43,338 nt of DNA from Rhizobium sp. Q54 (GCA_945870035.1 CAMBQQ010000027.1:1-43338), one strand, 5' to 3'; counted from the first letter of the stretch, positions 1-9,688 are shown. Numbers and translations are program-made. The notes: a model not told the origin generated them from the sequence alone.

Positions 1-145
1 GAGGGAAAAGGCAGCTTGTGCCACCCTCAACAGGACGCCGGGTGCATACGGCGGAGCCGCACCGGCGTCAGATCATCTGCCAATTGCCCGCCGATCCGCG
101 CGGGCTAACGATCACGCAGCAAAAACGCTATTGTTCGAGGTGCCC
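1..145 (+). mobile_element. 3' end of an insertion sequence (IS5-like), truncated by the window start
   Basis: The last bases, about 127-145, are the reverse complement of the sequence at 43197-43215, where an IS5-type transposase begins, with one mismatch over about 19 bp. That is what the right terminal inverted repeat of the same element should look like. The sequence inside the repeat does not match the reverse complement of the 5' leader seen at 43216-43274. This is therefore the 3' end of a copy lying in the same (+) orientation, not a flipped 5' end. No transposase C-terminus can be recognised in the 126 bases available. TAGA follows the repeat and may contain the target duplication. 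Confidence 0.7.
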
Positions 146-456
146 TAGAACTTGACGACAGCGTGTCCAGCAACTTCCCGTTATTACCATCCTACAGCCA
201 TTCGCTGCTGTACCTCGTCTCGCGAGCGTATGAAGACCGGCCTGGGACGGCACTGGCCGGCATGGAGGCTTTCAAGGACGGCATGCCGACGGCGTCAAAG
301 AAGCTAGACATTTCCTATGCGGGTCACGGAAACTCCGCATCGACGTCGCATGGCGGCTTCGACAACGACGCGCTCACATTGACGACCATCATGTCGCGCA
401 TCCTCGGCAAACCGGCGCCCGAGCCGCCGACAACCGATGAGTTGACCGGCTATTGA
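146..456 (+). pseudogene. C-terminal remnant of an unidentified protein, cut by an IS
   Basis: An open frame runs directly out of the IS terminal repeat and ends at 456. It reads LELDDSVSSN and continues for about 97 residues from a GTG at 163. The translation looks like the end of a real protein: SYSHSLLYLVSRAYEDRPGT, then a SHGGFDNDALTL motif, then a proline-rich tail ending TDELTGY. There is no ribosome-binding site before the GTG and a stop lies upstream inside the IS. The N-terminal part should therefore lie beyond the IS, outside the window. The motifs recall the tail of a large conserved hydrolase (possibly alpha/beta-hydrolase-like), but I cannot name the family with certainty. Confidence 0.45.
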
Positions 457-507
457 GCGCCTGCCTTCATAGGAATGACCGGCGGAGTGCTTTTCGCACG
501 TCCTGCC

Positions 508-1482
508 CTACAGCCACTTCTTCCACTTGAAGAACGCGATCGGCAGAATGGCGACGACGACCATCAGGCCGAGCGCCCACAGATAGCCGTACTGCCAGTC
601 CAGCTCGATCATGCCGCCATGGAAATTCATGCCGTAGATCGAGGCGACGAGCGTCGGCGGCATGAACACCACCGCCATGATCGAGAAGATCTTGATGATG
701 GCGTTCTGCTGGATGTTGACGACGCCGAGCATGGCATCGAGCAAAAACGTGACCTTGTTGGAGATGAAGCTGGCGTGGTCGGTCAGCGAAATCACGTCAC
801 GCTGCATCGAGGCGATCTGGGTGCGCACGTCCTTGTTCCACTTCATCACCTCGGCCTCGTGGCCGAGAAACGACAGCAGGCGACCGACCGAAACCTGGCT
901 TTCGCGCACCTTGGAGGTGAGATCGCCCTTGCGGCCGAGCGCCTTGAGCACGTCGTTATAGGACTGCTGCACCTGAACCTGGGTCGGTTCGAAGATCGAA
1001 ACCGAAACCTGATCGACTTCCGCGGCGACGCGCTCGAGAATATCGGCGGAGCGGTCGATGACTGCGTCGAGCAGATCCATCAGCACGCTGTCGCCGGTGA
1101 CTTTCGGACCGCAGGCGCGGGCGAGCTTGTGCTCGACGATGGCGAAGGGGCGCGGCTCGTCGTAGCGCACGGTGCACAGGCGGTGCTTCGACAAAATGAA
1201 GGTGACGGCGGTGGTCTTCGGCGTCGCGGTGTCGGACTGGCACATCAAGGTCGCGGTCATGTAGCGCGCGCCGTTCTCGACATAGAGTCGTGAGGAGACC
1301 TCGATCTCCTGCATTTCCTCGCGCGTCGGCACCGCGATGCCAAGCAGGCTTTCGACCATGCGGTCTTCCTGCACGGTCGGCGTCACCAGATCGATCCACA
1401 CCGCGGCCTCGGGCAATTCGCCGCCGGATTCAACCGGGATGCGCTCCAGCGCCGTGCCGTTCTGGACATAGACCGAAAGCAT
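508..1482 (-). CDS. corA: CorA-family divalent cation transporter
   Basis: A 324-residue protein of typical CorA length. It has a long cytosolic N-terminal funnel and a C-terminal membrane part. The signature Y-G-M-N motif lies at about residues 283-286, at the end of the first transmembrane helix (IFSIMAVVFMPPTLVASI). It is followed by a short acidic periplasmic loop, a second helix and a lysine-rich tail (FFKWKKWL), all hallmarks of the pentameric Mg2+/Co2+ channel. The gene stands alone on the minus strand. Its start lies about 150 bp from the next minus-strand gene. Family assignment is secure; the transported ion (Mg2+, Ni2+, Co2+ or Zn2+ efflux) cannot be read from sequence. Confidence 0.93.
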   Translation of the reverse strand: MLSVYVQNGTALERIPVESGGELPEAAVWIDLVTPTVQEDRMVESLLGIAVPTREEMQEIEVSSRLYVENGARYMTATLMCQSDTATPKTTAVTFILSKHRLCTVRYDEPRPFAIVEHKLARACGPKVTGDSVLMDLLDAVIDRSADILERVAAEVDQVSVSIFEPTQVQVQQSYNDVLKALGRKGDLTSKVRESQVSVGRLLSFLGHEAEVMKWNKDVRTQIASMQRDVISLTDHASFISNKVTFLLDAMLGVVNIQQNAIIKIFSIMAVVFMPPTLVASIYGMNFHGGMIELDWQYGYLWALGLMVVVAILPIAFFKWKKWL

Positions 1483-1635
1483 TGAAAGACCGCACCTGGT
1501 TCGCGTGGTGCTTATTTCATGGCCCGATCAATCTGCGTCGCGCAAGCCATAAATGGCCGCGCGGCAGAAGCGGTGTTGGGCTTAGCGTGAAGGGCTTTGC
1601 TGACAGGCGAAGGCGGCGCGGCCGCCTTCAAGAGA

Positions 1636-1827
1636 TCAGTCGCTGTCGCCGGGCAGGAACCGGCTTGCGCGCACGGCGCGCTTTTCGCCTTTGTGCTGGC
1701 ACGCGCCGGCAACGGCCGAGATGCCGATCTTGCCGTAGCGGTCGTTGAGCGAGGCAGCCTGGCTCAAAGAGCCCTGTTGCTGCTGTTGCTCGGCGCTCGA
1801 CTTCTCTTGCGCCTTCTTGAGGTTCAT
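1636..1827 (-). CDS. Small Gln-rich hypothetical protein
   Basis: A 63-residue protein beginning MNLKKAQEKSSAEQQQQQ, with a central SLNDRYGKIGISAV segment and a basic tail. A good Shine-Dalgarno sequence (GGAGAAG) lies 5-11 bases upstream of the ATG, which supports translation. The basic, glutamine-rich start and the conserved-looking YGKIGISAVAGAC core suggest a soluble cytosolic protein. No signal peptide, membrane helix or known domain is visible. It lies upstream of corA on the same strand with about 150 bp between them, so co-transcription is possible but not shown. Function unknown. Confidence 0.6.
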   Translation of the reverse strand: MNLKKAQEKSSAEQQQQQGSLSQAASLNDRYGKIGISAVAGACQHKGEKRAVRASRFLPGDSD

Positions 1828-2209
1828 TTCAGTCTTCTCCAGTCCGTCCTTGGTTGGTCCCTGACTCCATATGTGGTCATCAACTGGGGCAAAATTGCGC
1901 GGGCAATGGTGTCCTATCGTGACAATCGATGGGCGCAGCGGCCGCCGCCAACCGGTCGCCAGACCTTCCCGCCGTTATGGTAAACCTTCTCTTAACATCT
2001 TCGCGGCAAGCTCAATTCCGCGAGCCCACGAGGCCCGGTTAAGCCTCCGACTGGAACTATCGTTGAGTGCGGTATTCCTGCAACAGGTTCACAGGAAGCT
2101 GCAGTGCAACAGGCCGGAATCGTAGCTATTGCGTGCCGTGCTGGGTTAATTGGGACATCAATTCGACAGTTCGGGGCGCTCCTTCAAGCGACCGGGGAAA
2201 GAGGAAGAA
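1828..2209. other. Intergenic region, no gene seen
   Basis: This 382-bp stretch lies between two divergently transcribed genes and should hold both promoters. It is less GC-rich than the flanks. Open frames in it have no ribosome-binding site and no plausible protein character. I see no repeat, RNA gene or convincing promoter consensus. Confidence 0.5.
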
Positions 2210-2878
2210 ATGCGGGCTAAGGCATTGATTGTGGCTCTGTTTGGCGTCGGGATGCTGCTCGGCGGCTGCATGCAGTCGACCATGGAGCCGGCTTCGGAAG
2301 CCAGCATGACCGCCCGGGACAAGAAGTTGCTGGCCGCGGCGCCATATGAAAAGGCAACGATTGCAGAGCCTTATCGCCGCCACATCGTCGACTACCACCG
2401 CAAGGAGCTGCCCGGCACGATCGTCATCGATTCGGACGCGCGCTATCTCTATTACGTGCAGGAAGGCGGCAAGGCGATCCGCTACGGCGTTACCGTCGGC
2501 GAAGAAGCCCTCGCCTTTGCCGGCGTCGCCAAGGTCGGCCGCAAGACCGAATGGCCGACCTGGACCCCGACCGCCGACATCAAGAAGCGCATGGATGTGC
2601 CGAATTTCGTCGGCCCCGGCCCGCAGAACCCGATGGGCGCCCGCGCGCTTTACCTGTTCGAGGGCAACAAGGACACGCTGTACCGCATCCACGGCACCAA
2701 CCAGCCGGAATATATCGGCCAGGCGATCTCGTCAGGCTGCATCCGCCTGACCAACGAGGACATCATCGACCTCTATAACCGGGTCAAGCCGGGCGCGGTA
2801 GTCGTCGTGCTGGCGCCGAACCAGGGCGACTCGCCATTCAGCCCGCGCATGGCGTCGGCGAAGTCGCTGTTCAACTAA
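2210..2878 (+). CDS. L,D-transpeptidase (YkuD domain), predicted lipoprotein
   Basis: The 222-residue product begins with a lipoprotein signal (MRAKALIVALFGVGMLLGGC, lipobox LGGC, lipidated Cys20), so it should sit in the outer or inner membrane facing the periplasm. The YkuD catalytic domain spans about residues 70-210. It has the motif H161-G-T-N and the catalytic block S-S-G-C177-I-R-L, where the cysteine forms the acyl-enzyme for 3-3 peptidoglycan cross-linking or protein attachment. The start at 2210 follows GAGGAAG; an upstream in-frame codon at 2150 would bury the signal peptide and was rejected. A strong terminator follows. Exact acceptor substrate unknown. Confidence 0.93.
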   Translation: MRAKALIVALFGVGMLLGGCMQSTMEPASEASMTARDKKLLAAAPYEKATIAEPYRRHIVDYHRKELPGTIVIDSDARYLYYVQEGGKAIRYGVTVGEEALAFAGVAKVGRKTEWPTWTPTADIKKRMDVPNFVGPGPQNPMGARALYLFEGNKDTLYRIHGTNQPEYIGQAISSGCIRLTNEDIIDLYNRVKPGAVVVVLAPNQGDSPFSPRMASAKSLFN

Positions 2879-2903
2879 GCTTCGTATAAATTCCGGATAA
2901 AGA

Positions 2904-2932
2904 AACGGCGCCTCATCGGGCGCCGTTTTTTT
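2904..2932 (+). terminator. Rho-independent terminator after the YkuD gene
   Basis: Perfect 9-bp stem AACGGCGCC / GGCGCCGTT (2904-2912 and 2919-2927) with a 6-nt loop, followed by a run of seven T (2926-2932). It lies 25 bp after the stop codon, and its mirrored A-run could also serve the convergent minus-strand gene. Confidence 0.92.
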
Positions 2933-3048
2933 ATGGAGTCTCGTGTCCCGGGCACGGCGCAGCACGCAGTGATGCGCCGTAGAACCGGGACCATTACGGC
3001 CACAGAGCTTGGAACGGCCCCGGCTCTGCGGCCGGGGCAAGACAAGCG

Positions 3049-3948
3049 CTAGCCGTTCAGCGTCACCCGCACGATTTCCGGCGGCATACCGAGCCGCATC
3101 GGCACGATGCTGGTACCCAGGCCCCCCGATACGATCATGTGGCGGCCCTGCTTGACGATGTGGCCATAGGCAAAGCGCGCGCCGTAACTCGATGGCGCCC
3201 ACACCGGCGGCACCATCGGCAGCCGGATCTGGCCGCCATGGGTGTGCCCGGCCAAGGTCAGCGCCACGCGCGCCGGCACCTCGGGGAAAATATCCGGCTC
3301 ATGCGCCATAAGGATCACCGGATCGGCGGTGGTGATTTTACCCAACGTCCCGGGCAGATCGTCGACGCCGCGAAACTGGCGGTGACCAAGGCGATAGGCC
3401 AGTTGATCCCCCAAGCCAGCCAGCCAGAAGCGGCGGCCGGATTCGCCCAGCAGCACGGCGTCGTTTTCCATGACCGGGATGCGGACCTGCTCCAGCGCGG
3501 CGCGCACGCCCTTGAGGTCGTGCCACCAGTCGTGATTGCCGAGGATCGCATAGACGCCGAGCGGCGCGCGCAGCCGCGCCAACTCGCCGGCCCAGGCCGG
3601 ATGCGCGACATGCTCGGTGATGAACTTGTGCGTGGCGAAGAAATCGCCGAGCAGCACGGTGAGATCGCAGGAAAGCGCATTGGCGGCATCGACCACCTGG
3701 CTTATGCGCGACAGCCCCATATTGGGCCCGCCGGCATGCAGATCGGCAACGACGGCAATGGTCAGGCGCTGACCGGGCGGCCAGCCCGGCGGCGTCAACT
3801 GGTAATCGGTGATGACGAGGCTGTTGGCGGCTTCCATCGCCGCATAGGCCGCGGTGCCGGGCAGCATGATGCCCGCGACGCCGGTCGCGCCGAGGCCGGC
3901 CTTGAGCAGGCCACGGCGGGTCAAACGCGCTGGTGAGCCGGCGGTCAT
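3049..3948 (-). CDS. Metallophosphoesterase with Tat signal
   Basis: A 299-residue calcineurin-like phosphoesterase with an N-terminal twin-arginine signal (LTRRGLLKAGL, residues 9-19, then a hydrophobic stretch ending AAYA), so it is probably exported folded to the periplasm. All metal-binding motifs are present: D69-L-H71, G101-D102, G-N-H-D (137-140), H215 and G-H-T-H-G-G-Q (233-239). It resembles the YaeI/YkuE group, some of which act on lipids such as UDP-diacylglucosamine or undecaprenyl carriers. The substrate here is not known. Its start is 9 bp from the stop of the extensin-like gene, so the two are probably one operon. Confidence 0.9.
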   Translation of the reverse strand: MTAGSPARLTRRGLLKAGLGATGVAGIMLPGTAAYAAMEAANSLVITDYQLTPPGWPPGQRLTIAVVADLHAGGPNMGLSRISQVVDAANALSCDLTVLLGDFFATHKFITEHVAHPAWAGELARLRAPLGVYAILGNHDWWHDLKGVRAALEQVRIPVMENDAVLLGESGRRFWLAGLGDQLAYRLGHRQFRGVDDLPGTLGKITTADPVILMAHEPDIFPEVPARVALTLAGHTHGGQIRLPMVPPVWAPSSYGARFAYGHIVKQGRHMIVSGGLGTSIVPMRLGMPPEIVRVTLNG

Positions 3949-3957
3949 CGGCGACGA

Positions 3958-5061
3958 TTAGCGCAAAAGGTTGAACGGAAGGTGGAAGAGATCGCGCGGC
4001 TTTCGCCGGACTGTCCGGGCCGGCGGCCGGGCCTTCGGCAGCGGGACTGCGCCCTGGATCGGGCTGAGCATGGTCATTACTACCTTCGTGTCGTCGTCAT
4101 CGTCCGGCTCGGGCGGCGCGGCGGCGGTCTTGGGCGGCTCCGGCGCAACGGTGGCAACCTCGGCCGGCTTTTCCTTCTCGGGTGTTTTCTCTGGCGGCTT
4201 GGGCGGCGGCGGCGGTTCGCGCACGTCCCACTGGCAGAGGCGGTAGTCGTTGCGGCGCTCGGCGTAATCGATGTGGATGTGTTCTTCGTGGTAGCCGTCC
4301 GACCCCGGCCCGAGCACCGTCTTGAACCGCGCGCAAGCGCTGGCCCGCGCGCCGTCGCGCAGCGGTTTGTCGGCCTTCATATCGGTGAGATGGATGTAGC
4401 GGCCATCCTGCAGCGTGAAGCCGCGCAGATCGATCGCGTTGGCCTTGCCGTGTTCGGACACCTTGCCGAACAGCTTGCGATTGCGGCCACGGCAGCTGAA
4501 GTCGTCATAGGTCTCGAGGCTTTTCATCACGCCGCCGATGGCGGCGAGAAGCGGCGTGGTGTCGTCGCGCACCCACAGCGCCAGTTGCTCGGCCATCGGG
4601 CATTGCAGATAGGGCGCCGGCTTGATGTCGACCTTCTTGCCGGCCACCATCACCGCATCCATCCGCACGATGTCGGTGCCGCCGCAGGAGCCCGGCCCGA
4701 TCAGGCGCGGCATCGGCGTAATCACCGCGAACTTCTCCAGCCGCTGGCGGCAGACCGACGGCGCGCTGGTCACCTCCGATGTCTTGAAGTCCTCGCCGGC
4801 GGCTTCGCGGAACGTCTTCGGCTCACTCCACAACGTGGCGATCCACGACGGCAGCAACCCCATTTTCGGGCGCGGACGGGGTAGCGGAATTCCATTGGCT
4901 GCCGGCGCGGCGGCGGCCTGCTCGGCAGGCTTCGGCGCGGTCTGGGCCAAAGGCTGAACCACGCCGATGCCGCAGCCCAAGGCGGCCAGCACGAGGATCC
5001 CCATGAGTGTTCGCATGCGGCCGGTGTCGGGCAGGATTGCGGCAATTGCGCGGGACAGCAT
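3958..5061 (-). CDS. Extensin-like family protein, exported
   Basis: A 367-residue protein with a basic, hydrophobic N-terminus (RMRTLMGILVLAALGCGIGV) that serves as a signal or anchor. An Ala/Pro-rich linker follows, then the extensin-like C-terminal domain at about residues 90-280, with several cysteines, GPGSCGG and the metal-site-like motif S-E-H-G-K-A-N-A-I-D-L. A disordered Pro/Glu/Asp-rich tail ends the protein. The domain has the D-Ala-D-Ala carboxypeptidase (VanY-like) layout, with a later H-I-H-I-D motif, so a cell-wall peptidase role is plausible but unproven. I chose the ATG at 5061 because AAGGT precedes it; an in-frame GTG lies at 5076. Confidence 0.85.
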   Translation of the reverse strand: MLSRAIAAILPDTGRMRTLMGILVLAALGCGIGVVQPLAQTAPKPAEQAAAAPAANGIPLPRPRPKMGLLPSWIATLWSEPKTFREAAGEDFKTSEVTSAPSVCRQRLEKFAVITPMPRLIGPGSCGGTDIVRMDAVMVAGKKVDIKPAPYLQCPMAEQLALWVRDDTTPLLAAIGGVMKSLETYDDFSCRGRNRKLFGKVSEHGKANAIDLRGFTLQDGRYIHLTDMKADKPLRDGARASACARFKTVLGPGSDGYHEEHIHIDYAERRNDYRLCQWDVREPPPPPKPPEKTPEKEKPAEVATVAPEPPKTAAAPPEPDDDDDTKVVMTMLSPIQGAVPLPKARPPARTVRRKPRDLFHLPFNLLR

Positions 5062-5160
5062 GGCTTTACCTTGCACAGATTCGCTTCAACGCTAACCTGT
5101 CCCTTGGCTGGCGAGGGGCCGGCCCAAAAGTCAATAAACTGGACTGCGAGAGGGAACGCC

Positions 5161-6801
<1,641 letters not shown>

Positions 6802-6836
6802 AGGGACGCGACCTAACCAGCAGCCCTACCTTTCTG

Positions 6837-7040
6837 TCATCTTGAAAAGTACGCGACAGCTTGCAGTCCAGACGCAATTCCTGCTGCGGCTGCGGCGAAA
6901 CTCGCCCATCTAGATTGTTTGTGAAGGTCAGCAATAAAATCATCTTGACTATTTCGCACGTGAACAGTCGCAGCTCGTATCCCGAGCCCCGCAGCGACCA
7001 CACTCATTACCATTGCCAATATATTCAAAGTATCTTGCAT
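6837..7040 (-). CDS. Small hypothetical membrane protein
   Basis: A 67-residue protein with an N-terminal hydrophobic stretch (LNILAMVMSVVAAGLGI), a polar, charged middle (HVRNSQDDFIADLHKQSRW) and a second hydrophobic segment (ASFAAAAAGIASGL). It could be a two-helix membrane hairpin. A strong ribosome-binding site (GAGGGGG) ends 3 bases before the ATG. Base use is noticeably less GC-rich than in the neighbours, which suggests recent acquisition. No family is recognised. It is convergent with the acyl-CoA ligase gene and stands alone. Confidence 0.6.
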   Translation of the reverse strand: MQDTLNILAMVMSVVAAGLGIRAATVHVRNSQDDFIADLHKQSRWASFAAAAAGIASGLQAVAYFSR

Positions 7041-7155
7041 GTCCCCCTCTGAGATTGAACTCTAGCGCATATGCGGGAATAGCGAAGCGTAATTCGTCGC
7101 TCTTTTAATACTGCGACTTACGTCAACGCGGCTATCCCGCCGTACACACTCGACC

Positions 7156-7266
7156 CGTCATCCTGAGGTGTGAGCCGCGTCTGCGGCGAGCCTCGAAGGA
7201 TGAGCGGCCAGTGACTCGCGGGCCGTCGCCCTTCGAGGCTCGCTGCGCTCGCACCTCAGGGTGACG
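7156..7266. repeat. Long intergenic palindromic repeat (CGTCATCCTGAGGTG type)
   Basis: The outer arms CGTCATCCTGAGGTG and CACCTCAGGGTGACG are near-perfect inverted repeats. An inner pair, GCCTCGAAGG / CCTTCGAGGC, nests inside them. The element could fold into a long hairpin of about 110 nt. It is a known type of dispersed intergenic repeat in Bradyrhizobium-like genomes and carries no gene. Confidence 0.85.
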
Positions 7267-7294
7267 GGGAGAGATTGGTGATTGCGGCTAGAAA

Positions 7295-7331
7295 GACGTG
7301 GATGGCCGGGACAAGCCCGGCCATGACGGAA
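7295..7331. repeat. GGCCGGG/CCCGGCC palindromic repeat
   Basis: Stem GGCCGGG (7304-7310) and CCCGGCC (7316-7322) with a 5-nt loop, flanked by GACGTGGAT and ATGACGGA. An inverted copy of the same unit lies at 11642-11678. It is a short REP-like dispersed repeat. Confidence 0.8.
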
Positions 7332-7349
7332 TGTGACGCGATGCGGCAT

Positions 7350-7473
7350 TCTCTTCACCTCTCCCATAGGGAGAGGTCGAATTGCGAAGCAATTCGGGTG
7401 AGGGGTTATGGCCTCAAGAGAGTCACTTGCCCCCTCACCCCAACCCTCTCCCCGCCGGGGAGAGGGAGTCCGG
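7350..7473. repeat. Modular multi-hairpin repeat, copy 1
   Basis: Order of parts: hairpin CCTCTCCC-ATA-GGGAGAGG, an 8-bp hairpin CGAATTGC-GAA-GCAATTCG, GGGTGAGGGG pairing with CCCCCTCACCC, then CCCTCTCCCC pairing with GGGGAGAGGG. The outer parts match 10542-10697 almost base for base, while the central hairpin is different. It ends 25 bp from the stop of the minus-strand DUF2778 gene, so it may act as a terminator or mRNA 3' end structure. Confidence 0.85.
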
Positions 7474-7498
7474 CAGTGCTGGACCTCACGACCGTGCC

Positions 7499-8572
7499 TT
7501 ACGTCCCGTCGGCCTGATTGCTCGCCACCATCGCGGGCGAAGGCTCGTCGGCATTACGCACGACGATGATGCGCTCGAACTTGCCGTCTTCGAAGGCTTT
7601 CAGGAATTTGTCGTAGTCGAGCACCGAGATGCAGCCGTTCGACTGGCCGTTGCTGCCGAGCAGGAACGAATGCGTCAGGAAGCCGTCGCGGCCATACATA
7701 TTGCCGTCGCCGACCGGCTTCATGCGCAGCGCGCGCACGCCGTGAAACAGCTTCTCGCGGAACGACACGGTGTAGACGTTGGGCGGCGTGACGCCGACAT
7801 CCCTGCGGTGCACCGACTGCGTGTCGTCCATGTACTGGCCGAAGCCGGAATGCGCTTCGAGCTTCTCGCCATCCGGCATGAAGACCGCGCGCTTGGTGAT
7901 GTCGTACAGCACCGTCTTCGGATTGGCGGCGATGATGGCCTTGGCGGCGCGGTCCGGATCGACAAACAGTTTATCGAAGATGCCGAGGTCGGAAGGCTTC
8001 TGCTGCGGCGGCAGCATGGCAATCTGCGGACCGGCTGGCGCCGGCGCGACGCGGGCGATGGCTTTCGGAGCAGCGACCGGCGCGGCATCGGGAGCAAGGT
8101 CCTGGACGGCAACATCTTCGCGCGCGTCCTCATCCGCCGTCATGTCGGGCCGCGACAGCGGCAGCCGGGCTGTTACGTCGAAACGGACGTGGCCGGATGA
8201 CGGGAAGCGCGTCGCCAGCAAGGTCGACAGGCCGCCTTGCGGCATCCAGGCTTTCTCCAGCCCGCCGCGCAGGCCGAGTGCGGCCAGTTGGGCATCGCCG
8301 TCGCGCCAGCTGCGCGCGACTTCGAAATCCTCGGCCGGCAAAGGCAGCGACCGCGACAGCCGCGCCTCGGGCGAAAACAGGGAATGGCCATGCGGCGTCG
8401 GCAGGAAGATCGCCGCGGCGGCGACGGCGCTGATGCCGGCGACGCCGAGCCCGGCCCAGGCCGCGGCAAAAGAGAGCCGAGCCAGGGAAAACGGCCGCGC
8501 GGAAGCGGCCCGTCTTGGGCGCTCCGATTCCGCTGCCAGACTCACGTTCCGTTTCAGCACCATGGCGCCCAT
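7499..8572 (-). CDS. DUF2778 (Tlde1-like L,D-transpeptidase fold) exported protein
   Basis: A 357-residue protein. Residues 1-30 are basic and a single membrane segment follows (AGLGVAGISAVAAAAIFL, about residues 38-56). A long Ala/Pro-rich linker leads to the C-terminal DUF2778 domain (about 230-345). It has the typical blocks VLYDITKRAVFMPDGEKLEA, HSGFG, LFHGVRALRMKPVG and the active-site motif S-N-G-C-I-S-V. The domain is related to L,D-transpeptidases and to type VI amidase effectors, but a chromosomal membrane-anchored version without T6SS genes is more likely a peptidoglycan-remodelling enzyme. Two start codons, at 8572 and 8563, are possible. Confidence 0.88.
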   Translation of the reverse strand: MGAMVLKRNVSLAAESERPRRAASARPFSLARLSFAAAWAGLGVAGISAVAAAAIFLPTPHGHSLFSPEARLSRSLPLPAEDFEVARSWRDGDAQLAALGLRGGLEKAWMPQGGLSTLLATRFPSSGHVRFDVTARLPLSRPDMTADEDAREDVAVQDLAPDAAPVAAPKAIARVAPAPAGPQIAMLPPQQKPSDLGIFDKLFVDPDRAAKAIIAANPKTVLYDITKRAVFMPDGEKLEAHSGFGQYMDDTQSVHRRDVGVTPPNVYTVSFREKLFHGVRALRMKPVGDGNMYGRDGFLTHSFLLGSNGQSNGCISVLDYDKFLKAFEDGKFERIIVVRNADEPSPAMVASNQADGT

Positions 8573-8934
8573 TATAACCCACGGGGGGCCCGTTGGAAAT
8601 TCTCAAATCCGGGGGTATTGGCATGGTAAACCGCGCCCAAATTGTGGTCGCAGCTGGGCCATCCACCCCGGCGGCGGAAACCTGACGGCGCGGCACACGG
8701 AACGATGCGACCCGCACCCGCGTTTACCTCCTGCTCGCGCCGGGTGACAACCGGCCGTAATGGGGACTGTCGGACGCAAGTGATTTTGCCGGTTTCTGCT
8801 TGCGGCACCAACGCATCGGTACGCGTCGACGTCTAACCTGTTCCCGGCGCGGGCACCTTTCCTGAGCAGCGACGGCGGAATGACAGCGGGGCGCGGGCAT
8901 GCTTTAAGGCAACGCCTCTTTGAAGGAGATCCGA
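8573..8934. other. Intergenic region with no recognisable gene
   Basis: A 362-bp gap between divergent genes. Frames within it give low-complexity Arg/Pro-rich translations with no ribosome-binding site. Apart from the sigma-EcfG-like match at 8699-8724 I see no structured element. Confidence 0.5.
8699..8724 (+). promoter_or_regulatory. Possible EcfG-type general stress promoter
   Basis: GGAAC (8699-8703), a 17-base spacer, then CGTT (8721-8724). This matches the consensus known for the alphaproteobacterial general stress sigma factor EcfG. It points toward the exported FKBP gene, about 210 bp downstream. About 0.7 such matches are expected by chance in a window this size with equal base use, so only the intergenic position and orientation support it. 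Confidence 0.3.
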
Positions 8935-9378
8935 ATGCCCTCCACTCGCCGCGTCTTCATCGCCGCGCTCGGCGCGATCGCCGCCGGTTCGCTTCACCCC
9001 GCCTTCGCACAAACAACGGCAAAGAAAACCATGACCACAGCTTCTGGACTGCAAATCATCGACACCGTCGAAGGCACCGGCGCGACGCCAAAGACCGGCC
9101 AGACCTGCGTCATGCACTACACCGGCTGGCTTTATACCAACGGCATGAAGGGCAAGAAATTCGACTCGTCGGTCGACCGCAACGAGCCGTTTGAATTTCC
9201 GATCGGCCGCGGCCGCGTCATCAAGGGCTGGGACGAAGGCGTTGCCACGATGAAGGTCGGCGGCAAGCGCACTTTGATCATTCCGCCCGCGCTCGGCTAT
9301 GGCGCCTCCGGCGCCGGCGGCGTCATCCCGCCGAACGCGGTGTTGATGTTCGACGTCGAACTGCTCGGCGTGAAGTAA
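8935..9378 (+). CDS. FKBP-type peptidyl-prolyl cis-trans isomerase, exported
   Basis: A 147-residue protein with an N-terminal signal ([22 protein letters not shown], cleaved after AFA). The twin arginine makes Tat export possible, though the motif is weak. One FKBP domain follows (about residues 38-147), with the conserved core [19 protein letters not shown]-like [23 protein letters not shown] and [14 protein letters not shown]. It should speed prolyl isomerisation during folding of periplasmic proteins. The ATG at 8935 is preceded by GAAGGAG. It is followed by a small membrane-peptide gene on the same strand. Confidence 0.93.
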   Translation: MPSTRRVFIAALGAIAAGSLHPAFAQTTAKKTMTTASGLQIIDTVEGTGATPKTGQTCVMHYTGWLYTNGMKGKKFDSSVDRNEPFEFPIGRGRVIKGWDEGVATMKVGGKRTLIIPPALGYGASGAGGVIPPNAVLMFDVELLGVK

Positions 9379-9438
9379 CGCAACCCCAGCCTCGGAACCC
9401 ATGCCGCGCTGCATCGTTGAAAGCGAAGGAGGTGCGGC

Positions 9439-9600
9439 ATGGGTTTTGAAATCGGACCAGAAATCTTATACGGCGTCGGCACGGTGATTTTGCTGGCGGT
9501 GTTGATTTACGTCGCATCTATTGCCGGACGGGGGCGGCGTAGTGGCTCCACCAAAACAGCTGCCGATGCGGCAACACGCCGCAATTTCGACAAGGCATGA
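9439..9600 (+). CDS. 53-residue single-helix membrane peptide
   Basis: A short reading frame from ATG 9439 to TGA 9600 with a strong ribosome-binding site (AAGGAGG, 9426-9432). The peptide starts MGFEIGPEILYGVGTVILLA, continues with VLIYVASIAG as the rest of one transmembrane helix, and ends in a basic cytosolic tail (GRGRRSG...RRNFDKA). The layout, the good ribosome-binding site and its position 60 bp after the FKBP gene on the same strand argue that it is translated. No family recognised; small membrane peptides of this form often tune a partner complex, but nothing here says which. Confidence 0.6.
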   Translation: MGFEIGPEILYGVGTVILLAVLIYVASIAGRGRRSGSTKTAADAATRRNFDKA

Positions 9601-9688
9601 TGACCCGCTAGCGCCGCGCTGTATTGCCTCGCGGTCCGCCAGCCTCTATCCCTGGACTTGAACAATCGAGCCTGGGACGATCTAGAGC

